A stretch of 64,000 nucleotides of DNA from RUG705 sp934101175 (GCA_934101175.1 CAKOQC010000006.1:1-64000); one strand, 5' to 3'. Shown: positions 45,493-54,713, counted from the stretch's first letter. The notes: generated from the sequence alone by a model not told the origin. Translations and numbers: made by a program.

Positions 45493-46420
45493 TAGATATA
45501 CAATATTCTCCATAATTATCTGTATCATAAGTATCATTTAGTTCTTGAGTAAATTCTTTTAATCTAGAAATTTGGTCTGTATCTAGATATGTCATTATTT
45601 CTTCAAAGCATGTTAAATCAAATAAAGTTTCACAGATGACTTCTGGACTATTATTTCCTTTTTCTTTATCAAATAATTGGCGAATGATTTCAATAGCTTT
45701 ATTATAATATATTGGGCTATAGTCTTCAGTAGTAGTAATATCGATTAAGAAGGGATTAAATTTAGCTTGGACTGCTAATAATTCTAAGATAATATTACTA
45801 GTAAGAAAATCATAGCGAAAATAATTTTTATATTCTTTTAATAGTCTTTTTTTATACTTTTTTTCATATGTGGTTGTAGCTTTAGTGTCTTTAATTATTT
45901 GAAGTATTTTTCTAGTAGCACTTAAAAAGATAATACTTAAGGCTTCATCATAATAATCATCTAACTCGTCGGGATAATCTGTTAAATATTTTTCTTCAAG
46001 AGGATAATCTTCTAGGGTATCTAGGTCTTCTGAATATCCATCATAGTATTCATCTTCAAGATTTTCTTCAGGAAATTCATCATTTGCTTGCTCTTTTTCT
46101 TCTTGCATCAATTTTCTTTTAAAAATGCTTTTCTTATCATGAATATATGCTACAACATTGATGGCAACACAATATTTATAATCATCAGAATATTTTTCTT
46201 TTAACTTGTTTAAGTAGTTAGCCATAAGAGATAAATCTTCTAGGCTTATTCTGCCACAGAATGAGATAGTTTTTTGTAAATTATTATATAACTGGGTTAA
46301 CTTGTTTAAATATTCTTGACTACTCTCTTTATTTCTTGATGATAATTCCATTAAAGCACCATATTCATAATCTATTTCGATGCATATTTCTAATAATTCT
46401 TCACAATATTTTTTATACAT
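45467..46420 (-). CDS. unrecognised acidic helical protein
   Basis: 317 residues, soluble, rich in Glu, Asp, Tyr and Leu. An N-terminal helical part (1-105), a very acidic Tyr/Asp/Glu linker (about 106-155), and a C-terminal helical domain (about 156-317) that starts DEALSIIFLSATRKILQII. No catalytic motif, signal or membrane helix seen. It is monocistronic, between spoIIR and prmC. Function unknown. Confidence 0.5.
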   Translation of the reverse strand: MYKKYCEELLEICIEIDYEYGALMELSSRNKESSQEYLNKLTQLYNNLQKTISFCGRISLEDLSLMANYLNKLKEKYSDDYKYCVAINVVAYIHDKKSIFKRKLMQEEKEQANDEFPEENLEDEYYDGYSEDLDTLEDYPLEEKYLTDYPDELDDYYDEALSIIFLSATRKILQIIKDTKATTTYEKKYKKRLLKEYKNYFRYDFLTSNIILELLAVQAKFNPFLIDITTTEDYSPIYYNKAIEIIRQLFDKEKGNNSPEVICETLFDLTCFEEIMTYLDTDQISRLKEFTQELNDTYDTDNYGEYCISKIRKLLKK

Positions 46421-46510
46421 ATTAATCCCCCTAATTAAAATTTAGCACAATTGCTTATAAAAAGCAAGATTTATGATATTCTTGATATAGATTTAGAGGT
46501 GGTAATTAAT

Positions 46511-46646
46511 AAATACTTACTCTCAATTTATTATATGCATAATAAAAACCTCATTTCATATTTCGATGTATACTCTAACTGGGTATTTCATTTTGAAAAT
46601 GAGGTTTATATAAGACTTTAATTAATACTATTAAAGGTAAGTATTT
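46511..46646. repeat. nested inverted repeat after prmC
   Basis: Outer arms AAATACTTAC (46511-46520) / GTAAGTATTT (46637-46646), inner arms AAACCTCATTT (46546-46556) / AAATGAGGTTT (46597-46607). On the minus strand the inner hairpin is followed by TTTTTATT, so it may terminate the prfA-prmC transcript. The outer pair makes it look like a small mobile or structured element. Confidence 0.5.
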
Positions 46647-47374
46647 TAATTTTTATTAGTTATAAAGATAAATCTTTCTTTGCCCTGATAATCTTTTTCA
46701 ACATAAATGTTGATATTATTTAACTTAGAGTTAGCATAATCAACAATATCTGTTGACTGAGTATATCCTATTTCTAGAGCAACTAGAAAGTTTTTCTTAG
46801 TAAGATATTTTAGATTATCAATAATTTTCTTATAGAAATAAAGGCCTGAATCAGGAGCATATAAAGCTAGATGAGGTTCATTATTTTTAACTAAATCCAT
46901 GATAGGTTCTTCATATGAGATATATGGGGGGTTAGAAATAATTACATCATATAATTTATCAGTATATGTAGTCATGTCAGATTCAATAAAGTTAATCTTA
47001 GTATTATTATCAAGAGCATTCTTTTTAGCTAAAGACAAGGCTTCTTTTGATATGTCTAGAGCATCAACATGAGATGTAGGAATATTTTTCTTGATAGTAA
47101 TGGCAATACATCCTGAACCTGTTCCTAAGTCAATGATGTCTAAATCTTGACTTGGAAAGTGTTTTTTTATTTTATTTAGAGTTTTATCTACTAGTAATTC
47201 TGTTTCAAAACGAGGAATTAGGACGGAGTCATTGACAGATATAGTGTTTCCATAGAAATCAACGTTACCTACAATGTACTGAACGGGAATTCCTTCTTCT
47301 AATTTTTTTACTCCTTCTTGATATAAATCACTAGGAAGATATTTCTTTAGATATGCTAAATCTTTTTCATTCAT
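46646..47374 (-). CDS. prmC: release factor glutamine methyltransferase
   Basis: 242 residues. The SAM-binding motif IIDLGTGSGCIAI and the substrate motif SNPPYIS near residue 147 are characteristic of HemK/PrmC. It N5-methylates the Gln of the GGQ motif in RF1 and RF2. It is shorter than the usual 280 or so: the N-terminal helical domain is trimmed. The start overlaps the prfA stop (TAATG), tying enzyme and substrate in one operon. Confidence 0.93.
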   Translation of the reverse strand: MNEKDLAYLKKYLPSDLYQEGVKKLEEGIPVQYIVGNVDFYGNTISVNDSVLIPRFETELLVDKTLNKIKKHFPSQDLDIIDLGTGSGCIAITIKKNIPTSHVDALDISKEALSLAKKNALDNNTKINFIESDMTTYTDKLYDVIISNPPYISYEEPIMDLVKNNEPHLALYAPDSGLYFYKKIIDNLKYLTKKNFLVALEIGYTQSTDIVDYANSKLNNINIYVEKDYQGKERFIFITNKN

Positions 47375-48435
47375 TAGATTTCTTTATTTTCCAATTCTAG
47401 ACGTTGGTTTTCGTTAATAAGTGCTTCAATTATAACTCCTAGGTCGCCATTCATAATACGGTCTAGGTTCATTGAAGTAAAGCCAATACGGTGGTCTGTT
47501 ACTCTGTTTTGAGGATAATTGTAAGTTCTTATTTTTTCAGAACGGTCACCAGTTCCTATTTTATTTTTACGTTCAGCAGCATTAGCAGCTTCTTGTTCTC
47601 TTAGTTTTAAATCATATAGTCTTGTTTTTAATATTTTGAAAGCTTTTTCTTTGTTTTTGATTTGGCTACGTTCTGTTTGAGAATATACGATGATACCAGT
47701 AGGAATATGGGTAAGTCTTACGGCGGAATCGGTAGTGTTTACTCCTTGTCCACCACAACCACTACTTCTTGTGATATCAATTCTAACTTCTGATTCATCT
47801 AGTTCATAGTCAAACTCTTCGGCTTCTGGCATAACTAAAACAGTCGCAGTTGAAGTATGAACACGTCCTCCTGATTCTGTTTCAGGAACTCTTTGAACAC
47901 GATGAGCACCAGACTCATATTTTAATTTTGAATAAGCACCCTCACCTTTTATCATGAATTCTATTTGTGAATAGCCTCCGGCTGCTCCAGGTTCTTCATT
48001 TAATACTTCTATTTTCCAGCCAAAATTATTAATATAATGAGTGTACATATCAAATAAATCACCGGCAAAAATGTTAGCTTCATCGCCCCCGGCTGCTCCA
48101 CGAATTTCAACGATAACATTTTTTTCATCATTAGGATCATGTGGTAATAATAATACTTCTAGTTCTTTTTCAATACTTTCTTTTTCTTTAGTAAGAGATG
48201 CGATTTCTTCCTTGGCAAATTCTTGCATAGAAGAGTCTTCTAACATTTCTTTAGCAGTTTCAATATCAGATAATACTTGTTTATATTTGTCATATATTTC
48301 AACTGTTTTAGATAATCTGCGTTGTTCTTTTGATAACTCTGTCATTTTCTTTATATCTTTAATTACTTCCTCAGTAGATAATTCTTTTGATATTTCGTTG
48401 TATCTATTTTTAATTGCTTCTAATCGATTTATCAT
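47374..48435 (-). CDS. prfA: peptide chain release factor 1
   Basis: 353 residues from the ATG at 48435 behind GAGAGGA; the upstream in-frame ATG at 48471 has no site. The codon-recognition tripeptide reads PET in RVPETESGG, the RF1 class (PxT), which reads UAA and UAG. The catalytic motif is GCGGQGVNTTDSAVR near residue 227. Its Gln is the target of PrmC, encoded directly downstream. Confidence 0.96.
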   Translation of the reverse strand: MINRLEAIKNRYNEISKELSTEEVIKDIKKMTELSKEQRRLSKTVEIYDKYKQVLSDIETAKEMLEDSSMQEFAKEEIASLTKEKESIEKELEVLLLPHDPNDEKNVIVEIRGAAGGDEANIFAGDLFDMYTHYINNFGWKIEVLNEEPGAAGGYSQIEFMIKGEGAYSKLKYESGAHRVQRVPETESGGRVHTSTATVLVMPEAEEFDYELDESEVRIDITRSSGCGGQGVNTTDSAVRLTHIPTGIIVYSQTERSQIKNKEKAFKILKTRLYDLKLREQEAANAAERKNKIGTGDRSEKIRTYNYPQNRVTDHRIGFTSMNLDRIMNGDLGVIIEALINENQRLELENKEI

Positions 48436-48526
48436 ATAAATCAGTCCTCTCTTGCGGTATAAGTATATCATAAATTGAAAAATACTTCAATTTATATTGT
48501 TATTTTTTAGTAATTTAAATTATAAA

Positions 48527-48555
48527 TTGAAAACTTGACAGATGTTTGCTATAAT
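48527..48555 (+). promoter_or_regulatory. promoter of the Y-family polymerase gene
   Basis: TTGAAA (48527-48532), 17-bp spacer, TATAAT (48550-48555). No LexA-type box was recognised near it. Confidence 0.6.
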
Positions 48556-48572
48556 TATGTTAGGTGGTTATG

Positions 48573-49769
48573 ATGAAGGAAAGAATTATTTTTCATATAG
48601 ATTGTAATAATGCTTTTTTATCATGGACGGCGGTTCATATGTTACATAGCGGAAGTAAGATAGATATAAGAAATAGATATGCTGTTATTGGAGGAAAAGA
48701 ATCTGAAAGAAAGGGAATTGTTTTAGCTAAGAGCAATCTATGTAAAAAATGTGGTGTTGTTACAGGGGAAACTTTATATGCAGCAAGAAGAAAATGTCCA
48801 TATTTAGAAGTATATCAACCAGAATTTAAAATATATAGAAAATATTCTGATATTATGTATACTTATTTATGTAATTATTCTAAAAAGATAGAAAGATATT
48901 CAATAGATGAGTGTTTTATTGATTTTAGTGATAATTTAGAAATTAAAAAAGATCCTGTTAGATGGGCTTATAAAATAAAGAATGAAATAAGAGATAATTT
49001 TGGATTTACAGTTAATGTTGGTGTTGGTAATAATAAATTATTAGCTAAAATGGCTAGTGATTTTTCTAAACCAGATAAAGTTCATACCTTGTTTAGTAAT
49101 GAGATTAAAGATAAAATGTGGGGATTACCAATAGAAGATTTATTTATGATAGGAAGAGCTAGCAGTAAGAAACTAAGAGAACTTGGAATCAATACCATTA
49201 ACGATTTAGCACATACTGATAGGGAATGCTTGACAAAATATTTTAAAAGCATGGGCAAAATGATGTGGGAATACGCTAATGGAATAGATGAATCCTTAGT
49301 AGAAAGTGATTATGGAAATCCTAAGAGCATAAGTAACTCTTGTGTACTTCCATATAACTATTCTAATATAGATGATATATATCAAGAAATTAAAAGATTA
49401 TCAGAAATGACTGGAAAGAAATTAAGAGAGAAAAAAATGTATTCTCCTAATGTGATGGTATGGGTTAAATTTGATGACTTTACTAAAATTAGTAAACAAT
49501 TAACATTAGATAACCTAATTAATAGTGATAAAGATATATATGAATACGCTATTAAATTATTTAATAAAATATGGAATACTGATAGTGATAGAAAAGTAAG
49601 ATCACTATGTGTAGGAGTATCTAACCTAACAGATAAATATATGGTACAACTATCAATGTTTGAAAATAATAATATTAAAGATAATGAAGAAGATAAACTT
49701 AAAAAGACACTAAACAATATAAAAGAAAAATATGGAGATAAATCAATTACTTATGCAGATAGATTATAA
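48573..49769 (+). CDS. Y-family translesion DNA polymerase (DinB/UmuC-like)
   Basis: About 398 residues; the GTG at 48564 opens the frame, but AGGTGG fits the ATG at 48573 better. The palm motif FHIDCNNAFLSW near the start and YSIDECFIDFSD near residue 110 provide the catalytic acids. A helix-hairpin-helix-like segment (ASSKKLRELGINTINDLA) and the little-finger domain follow. It copies damaged DNA with low fidelity. The C-terminus keeps QLSMFEN, which resembles a beta-clamp-binding motif. Its sequence is closer to the UvrX/UmuC-like group of Firmicutes than to DinB, by general impression. Confidence 0.85.
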   Translation: MKERIIFHIDCNNAFLSWTAVHMLHSGSKIDIRNRYAVIGGKESERKGIVLAKSNLCKKCGVVTGETLYAARRKCPYLEVYQPEFKIYRKYSDIMYTYLCNYSKKIERYSIDECFIDFSDNLEIKKDPVRWAYKIKNEIRDNFGFTVNVGVGNNKLLAKMASDFSKPDKVHTLFSNEIKDKMWGLPIEDLFMIGRASSKKLRELGINTINDLAHTDRECLTKYFKSMGKMMWEYANGIDESLVESDYGNPKSISNSCVLPYNYSNIDDIYQEIKRLSEMTGKKLREKKMYSPNVMVWVKFDDFTKISKQLTLDNLINSDKDIYEYAIKLFNKIWNTDSDRKVRSLCVGVSNLTDKYMVQLSMFENNNIKDNEEDKLKKTLNNIKEKYGDKSITYADRL

Positions 49770-49792
49770 AAGATAAAGACATTTAAAGAAAA

Positions 49793-49808
49793 TTTGTGAT
49801 ATAATTAA
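49793..49808 (+). promoter_or_regulatory. extended -10 promoter of tex
   Basis: TTTGTGATATAATTAA, identical to the murF promoter core; TATAAT at 49800-49805, 33 bp before the start. Confidence 0.5.
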
Positions 49809-49838
49809 TAAGCATGAATAGAAAGAAGGATTATAAAT

Positions 49839-51992
49839 ATGAATGAATTTATTATAAAGGAAATTGCTAATGAACTTAATGTTAAGATAAACCAAGTAGA
49901 AACAGTACTTAAACTATTAGAAGACGGAAATACTATTCCTTTTATAGCTAGATATAGAAAAGAAGCTACAGGGGCACTTACAGAAGAACAAATTAGAAGT
50001 ATTGATGAAGTATATCAATATCAAGTTAACTTAGCTAAAAGAAAAGATGATGTTATTAGATTAATAGATGAAAAAGGTTTACTTACTGATGAACTTAAAA
50101 ATAGCATTATGAACTGTACTAAACTAGTAGAAGTAGAAGACTTATATAGACCATTTAAAGAAAAGAAAAAAACTAAAGCTACTGAAGCTATTAAAAATGG
50201 ATTAGAACCATTAGCCAAAGAAATAATGACATTTCCTATGAAAGGAAATATCAATGATATGGCTAAAAAATACCTTAATGATAATGTTCCTGATATAGAT
50301 AAAGCAATAGAAGGAGCTAAATATATCATTGCAGAAAATATTAGTGATGATGCTAAAATTAGAAAAAGTATTAGAGATAATACATATAACTTTGGAATAA
50401 TTAAAAGTAAAATAAAGAAAAATGCTAAAGATGATAATAAAGTATATGATATGTATTATGATTATGAAGAAAGAATTAAATATATTAAGCCTCATAGAAT
50501 ACTAGCATTAAATAGAGGAGAAAATGAAGATATACTTAGTGTTAGTATAGATAATGATAAAGATAGAACTATTGAATACATTAATAAAAAAGTTATTAAG
50601 AATGATAAATCTTTTGTAGTAGATATAGTTAAAGATGCTATTATAGATTCATATAAAAGATTAATAGAACCTTCTATTGAAAGAGAAATTAGAAGTGACT
50701 TAACTTCAATTGGAGAAGAAGCTGCTATTAATAATTTTGGTAAAAACCTAGAGGCATTACTTCTTACACCTCCTATGAAAGATAGAATTGTATTAGCTTT
50801 TGATCCAGGATATGTTAATGGATGTAAGATTGCAGTTATTGATCCTACTGGTAAGTATTTAGATTCTACTGTAGTTAAACCATTCTTAAAAGGAAGTAAT
50901 GCAGATAAATTAATGGAACAATCTGTGGCAGTAGTTCTTAACTTAATTAATAAGTATAAAGTAGATGTTATTGCTATTGGAAATGGTACTGCTTCAAGAG
51001 AAAGTGAAAAAATGATTGCTGATATGATTAAGAAATATAATCTTAATTGTAAATATGTAATTGTATCTGAAGCTGGAGCTTCTATTTATAGTGCATCTCC
51101 TATTGCTATTGAAGAATTTCCTGATTTAGCAGTAGAAAAAAGAAGTGCTGTAAGTATTGGCAGAAGATTACAGGATCCATTAGCAGAACTAGTAAAAATA
51201 CCTCCAGAAGGTATTGGTGTTGGTTTATATCAACATGATGTATCTAGTAAAAAATTAAAAGATAATCTTGACTTCGTTGTTAGTAAAGCAGTTAATAGTG
51301 TTGGTGTTAATGTTAATACAGCCTCTCCTTCTTTACTAAAATACGTATCTGGTATTACTAAAAGAGTTAGTGATAAATTAATTAGTTATAGAGAAAAAGT
51401 TGGCAGAATTAATTCAAGAAAAGAAATACAGGATATCTTAACAGATAAAGCATATGAACAAGCAATTGGTTTCTTGAGAATTACTGATGGGGATAATATT
51501 TTAGATTCTACAGGAATTCATCCTGAAAGTTATAATGTTGCTATTAATTTACTTAATAATATAGGAATGACTTTAAATGATGTTGGTAGTGATAAATTAA
51601 TTACTAAATTAAATGAAATTGATACTGATAAGTATAAGAATTTATTAAATACCGATATTTATACTCTAGAAGATGTTATTGATTGTTTAAAGAAGCCTAA
51701 TAGAGATCCAAGAGATGAGATGCCTCAACCAATACTAAAAAGTGATGTACTTGAATTAAAAGACTTAACAGTTGGTATGAAACTTCAAGGAACTGTTAGA
51801 AATGTAGTTGACTTTGGAGCATTTGTAGATATTGGACTGCATGAAGATGGATTAGTTCATATATCTAAAATTACAGATAAATATATAAAACATCCAAGTG
51901 AAGTTCTTAGTGTTGGGGATATAATTGATTGTTATGTTGAAGAAATTAAACTAGATAAGAATAAAGTTAGCTTAACTATGATTAAACCTTAA
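49839..51992 (+). CDS. tex: Tex family RNA-binding protein
   Basis: 717 residues, full length for Tex. Helical N-terminal region containing PFIARYRKEATGALTEEQIR, a YqgF-like RNase H fold (LAFDPGYVNGCKIAVID), helix-hairpin-helix segments (SPSLLKYVSGITKRVSDKL) and a C-terminal S1 domain (GTVRNVVDFGAFVDIGLHED). Tex binds nucleic acid and affects transcription; its exact role is not settled. Monocistronic between its own promoter and terminator. Confidence 0.95.
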   Translation: MNEFIIKEIANELNVKINQVETVLKLLEDGNTIPFIARYRKEATGALTEEQIRSIDEVYQYQVNLAKRKDDVIRLIDEKGLLTDELKNSIMNCTKLVEVEDLYRPFKEKKKTKATEAIKNGLEPLAKEIMTFPMKGNINDMAKKYLNDNVPDIDKAIEGAKYIIAENISDDAKIRKSIRDNTYNFGIIKSKIKKNAKDDNKVYDMYYDYEERIKYIKPHRILALNRGENEDILSVSIDNDKDRTIEYINKKVIKNDKSFVVDIVKDAIIDSYKRLIEPSIEREIRSDLTSIGEEAAINNFGKNLEALLLTPPMKDRIVLAFDPGYVNGCKIAVIDPTGKYLDSTVVKPFLKGSNADKLMEQSVAVVLNLINKYKVDVIAIGNGTASRESEKMIADMIKKYNLNCKYVIVSEAGASIYSASPIAIEEFPDLAVEKRSAVSIGRRLQDPLAELVKIPPEGIGVGLYQHDVSSKKLKDNLDFVVSKAVNSVGVNVNTASPSLLKYVSGITKRVSDKLISYREKVGRINSRKEIQDILTDKAYEQAIGFLRITDGDNILDSTGIHPESYNVAINLLNNIGMTLNDVGSDKLITKLNEIDTDKYKNLLNTDIYTLEDVIDCLKKPNRDPRDEMPQPILKSDVLELKDLTVGMKLQGTVRNVVDFGAFVDIGLHEDGLVHISKITDKYIKHPSEVLSVGDIIDCYVEEIKLDKNKVSLTMIKP

Positions 51993-51995
51993 TTA

Positions 51996-52034
51996 AAATA
52001 CTCAGATAGATAATTTTCTATTTGAGTATTTTTT
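51996..52034 (+). terminator. intrinsic terminator of tex
   Basis: AAATACTCAGATAG / CTATTTGAGTATTT hairpin followed by a T-run. Confidence 0.8.
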
Positions 52035-52082
52035 GTTTTTATTGATTTTTGTTCAAATTTATATTTTTTTTATTAAAATGTG

Positions 52083-52111
52083 TTGACAAAAGGCTTAAGT
52101 TCTACTATAAT
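52083..52111 (+). promoter_or_regulatory. consensus promoter of tRNA-Gly
   Basis: TTGACA (52083-52088), 17-bp spacer, TATAAT (52106-52111). Confidence 0.88.
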
Positions 52112-52131
52112 TTATATTGCCTACTTGATTT

Positions 52132-52205
52132 GCGGATGTAGTTTAATGGTAGAACTTCAGCCTTCCAAGCTGACCACGGGAGTTCGATTCTCCTCATCCG
52201 CTCCA
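52132..52205 (+). tRNA. tRNA-Gly (anticodon TCC)
   Basis: Cloverleaf with acceptor GCGGATG/CATCCGC, anticodon stem-loop TCAGC-CTTCCAA-GCTGA with anticodon TCC, T-arm GGGAGTTCGATTCTCC (one wobble), encoded CCA. It is the last core gene before the accessory region. Confidence 0.97.
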
Positions 52206-52242
52206 AAAGATAAAATCGTCGCACCAAGCGATGTTAATGATT

Positions 52243-52267
52243 AAATCAACGCAAGTTGATTTTTTTG
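52243..52267 (+). terminator. intrinsic terminator of tRNA-Gly
   Basis: AAATCAAC-GCAA-GTTGATTT perfect hairpin then T's. Confidence 0.85.
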
Positions 52268-52298
52268 TTGCTATTGCAAAGAAAGGGTGTGATGTGGT

Positions 52299-52571
52299 AT
52301 GATTAATATCGTAAAAAAGAAAATCAATATGAGTGATGAACTCAAAGCCAAAATTAATTGGTCTTGCAAATTTAATAAGAAATCCTATCAAATAATTGAA
52401 GGATACTTAAGAATTGTGGAACATACTAATTTAGCGTATGTAGAGCCACATAAAGTAATTATTGGAGATAAGTTATACCTATTCTTCAATGAACAGAAAC
52501 ATTTTTACATAGGGAATTTAAAGAATAAAATCCCATTGTCTGAATTATCAGAGTACATAGCAAGGCATTAA
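52299..52571 (+). CDS. small protein at the left side of the outer element
   Basis: 90 residues, soluble, mixed alpha/beta (INWSCKFNKKSYQIIEGYLR and KVIIGDKLYLFFNEQKHFYI). One Cys, no recognised motif. A GGGTG site precedes the ATG. It ends 70 bp before a terminator and 140 bp before the split recombinase gene, so it probably belongs to the outer mobile element. Function unknown. Confidence 0.5.
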   Translation: MINIVKKKINMSDELKAKINWSCKFNKKSYQIIEGYLRIVEHTNLAYVEPHKVIIGDKLYLFFNEQKHFYIGNLKNKIPLSELSEYIARH

Positions 52572-52639
52572 TGAATTGGTGAGTTTATATACTCCCACAA
52601 TATTGGTTGTTTTTGTCGTATAAATAACTAATATATTTC

Positions 52640-52670
52640 AAAGGTGTCCTTGTTATGTGACACCTTTTTA
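52640..52670 (+). terminator. intrinsic terminator
   Basis: AAAGGTGTC (52640-52648) / GACACCTTT (52659-52667) perfect 9-bp stem, then T's; between the 90-residue gene and the recombinase. Confidence 0.8.
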
Positions 52671-52712
52671 CTTTGGTGCCTTTCATTACTAAAAGAAAGG
52701 AGAATGATAATT

Positions 52713-52796
52713 ATGGATAATGAAAGGAAAATTGCAGGAGTTTATATTCGTGTTAGTACTCATACTCTTAAAAGTGAGAAAAAATTTAAAAAATAG
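52713..52796 (+). pseudogene. 5' fragment of the outer element's large serine recombinase
   Basis: A strong AAAGGAG site precedes an ATG at 52713. The frame reads MDNERKIAGVYIRVST, the N-terminus of a serine recombinase with the catalytic Ser15 in YIRVS. After codon 16 (at 52759) it runs into foreign sequence and stops at 52796 after 27 codons. The rest of the protein continues in the same frame at 61709. In the present state only a short peptide can be made from this start. Confidence 0.88.
52756..52785. other. left attachment junction of the inner element (attL)
   Basis: Recombinase coding sequence ...GTTAGTAC meets element sequence TCATACTCTTAAAAGTGAG. The predicted crossover dinucleotide is AC at 52758-52759. 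It lies 27 bp from the end of the integrase gene, as usual for such elements. Confidence 0.8.
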
Positions 52797-54372
52797 ATTT
52801 GAAATTATATTTAATTTCAATATTTTTATCATTATCAATAGTAATTCTATCAATTATTGTTGATAATAATTCTCTACTTGGAGTTTTTAGTTTTAAAAGC
52901 TCATTTATTATATTTATGTATTGTGAATTATCTTTTGAATTTAATTTATTTTCTAATTGATATAATTTAAGTTCTAAATCGTGTTTATCATTTTTTAATT
53001 TAGTCTTTTCTTGAGTAAGATTATTATATTGTCTTAAAAACATTTCTTCGTCAATAATACCTTTTAACTTGTCTTTGTAAATCTTATCAATGTAAGTGTC
53101 TTGTAATTTTATATTATTTTCAAGTCTACTGATTTGATTTTCAAAATCTACTTTTAATTTTAAAGTCTTATCATTTTGTTTAAGTAATTCTTCAAAATTA
53201 TTAGTTTTAACATATTTCTTACATTGTTTTCTAACATCTTTTAATATTTCATTTTCAAGTTCATAGTAATTAACTTTATGATTAGTGCATAAACCTCTTT
53301 TTGAATATTTTTTATAAAGAGAACAAATACAATATTCTTTTTCAACATATTCGCCGTTGGCTTTGGTGTATCTACTTCTATCAATACCCATTTTATGACC
53401 ACACTCTTTGCAGTAGAAAAAGCCTCTAAATAAATATGGAATTTCTTTGCCATAATTATTTTTGTTTTTATCAGCCATATTTTGGACGATATCAAAAGTT
53501 TCTTTATCAATGATAGCAGGACAAGCACCCTCTACGACTATCCAGTCCTCTTTTGCATTTCTTCTACGATATTTCATTTTATAACTAACTTTATATTGTT
53601 TGCCTTGTGCTAAATTACCAATGTAAGTTGGGTTTTGTAAAATATCTCTAATAGTAGAACTTTGCCATAAACCATAAGTCATAGTTGGATTTTTATAGAC
53701 TTTTCCTTTATAAACACTTGGACTTGGTATGTTTTCGTCAGTTAAAGTATCACTAATTGCTTTAATTCCCATACCACTTTTAGCCATATTAAATATTCTT
53801 CTAACAATAGGTGCTACCTCTTCGTCTATAATAAGTTCGTGTTTGTCGTATGGAATATTTTTCTTATAGCCATAAGGAACTGTTCCACCCATAAATTTAC
53901 CTAACTTTTTTTGTGAATTAAGAGTTGCTTTTACTTTTTTTGATGTGTCTTCAACATACATTTCATTAAGCATTGCTTTTAACATCAATTTATTATTATC
54001 TTTATGTTTGTCAAAACTATCATAGTCATCACTTATTGCATAATATCTAACATTTTTTTTAGGAAAATATTCAGTAGCAAAAATCATACTTTGTGCCATA
54101 TTACGACCTAAACGGCTTAAATCTTTAGTAATTACCATATTAATTTTTTTGTCGTCAATATCTTTTAACATACGATTAAAACTATCTCTATCAAATTGAG
54201 TTCCACTAACTCCATCGTCAATGTAAGTTTCAACTACTTCTAAATCATTTTTGATAGCATATTCCATAATGTAATCTTTTTGATTAGAAATGCTTTCACT
54301 CTCACTTTTTCCGTCCTCTAAATCTTTTAATGATAATCTTAAATATATACCAACTTTAAATGCTCCGTTCAT
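52786..54372 (-). CDS. large serine recombinase (integrase) of the inner element
   Basis: 528 residues from the ATG at 54372, 8 bases behind AAAGGAG; the ATG at 54390 overlaps that site. Catalytic domain: GIYLRLSLKD with the nucleophile Ser, then DGVSGTQFDRDSFNRML and ITKDLSRLGRN. The recombinase domain follows (MGGTVPYGYKKN, DILQNPTYIGNLAQG). A zinc ribbon reads CKECGHKMG ... CICSLY and a long coiled coil ends the protein. It belongs to the YLRLS/ESxSIxNQ group, different from the outer element's enzyme. It should catalyse integration at the RVST codons and, with a directionality factor, excision. Confidence 0.95.
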   Translation of the reverse strand: MNGAFKVGIYLRLSLKDLEDGKSESESISNQKDYIMEYAIKNDLEVVETYIDDGVSGTQFDRDSFNRMLKDIDDKKINMVITKDLSRLGRNMAQSMIFATEYFPKKNVRYYAISDDYDSFDKHKDNNKLMLKAMLNEMYVEDTSKKVKATLNSQKKLGKFMGGTVPYGYKKNIPYDKHELIIDEEVAPIVRRIFNMAKSGMGIKAISDTLTDENIPSPSVYKGKVYKNPTMTYGLWQSSTIRDILQNPTYIGNLAQGKQYKVSYKMKYRRRNAKEDWIVVEGACPAIIDKETFDIVQNMADKNKNNYGKEIPYLFRGFFYCKECGHKMGIDRSRYTKANGEYVEKEYCICSLYKKYSKRGLCTNHKVNYYELENEILKDVRKQCKKYVKTNNFEELLKQNDKTLKLKVDFENQISRLENNIKLQDTYIDKIYKDKLKGIIDEEMFLRQYNNLTQEKTKLKNDKHDLELKLYQLENKLNSKDNSQYINIINELLKLKTPSRELLSTIIDRITIDNDKNIEIKYNFKSIF

Positions 54373-54441
54373 AATTTTTTCTCCTTTCATATCTAACGGA
54401 ACACATTTTTAATATACATACTTATTATACCACTTTTACCC

Positions 54442-54552
54442 TTATTTCTCAAGGTTTTCAGTGATTTTCTCGTTAAAATATGCGATTAAAAATTGTTCCA
54501 AAATTTCTTGTAAAGTTTTACCATTTTCATTAAATGTACTTGTTATTTTCAT
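54442..54552 (-). CDS. 36-residue ORF upstream of the inner integrase
   Basis: A short frame behind AAAGGTGA, starting MKITSTFNENGKTLQEILEQ and ending ENLEK before TAA. It is helical and Leu/Glu-rich. Short proteins of this kind often precede recombinase or relaxase genes in clostridial elements, by recollection. It is 70 bp upstream of the integrase on the same strand. It could act as a recombination directionality factor or a small regulator; unproven. Confidence 0.55.
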   Translation of the reverse strand: MKITSTFNENGKTLQEILEQFLIAYFNEKITENLEK

Positions 54553-54694
54553 AAGTTCACCTTTGACTTATGCCGACATAAGAATTTTATTAAATCCTTT
54601 CTCTTTCCTTAAGGCACTTACAATATAACATTTAAAAATAGACATAATCTCGTTCATAAAAATGCTGTAAATGTTCCAAAATCAAAACAAAAAA

Positions 54695-54713
54695 AGCCCA
54701 TAAAATAAGGGCT
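54695..54713 (-). terminator. intrinsic terminator in the leader of the integrase operon
   Basis: AGCCC (54695-54699) / GGGCT (54709-54713), followed on the minus strand by seven T's and TTTG. It would stop transcripts leaving the control module before the 36-residue ORF and integrase. Confidence 0.6.

Noticed and set aside
52132..52205. tRNA-Gly as the attachment site of the outer element
   Set aside because: No repeat of the tRNA 3' end was found downstream in the window; the right end is outside, so this cannot be judged. Large serine recombinases also seldom use tRNA genes.
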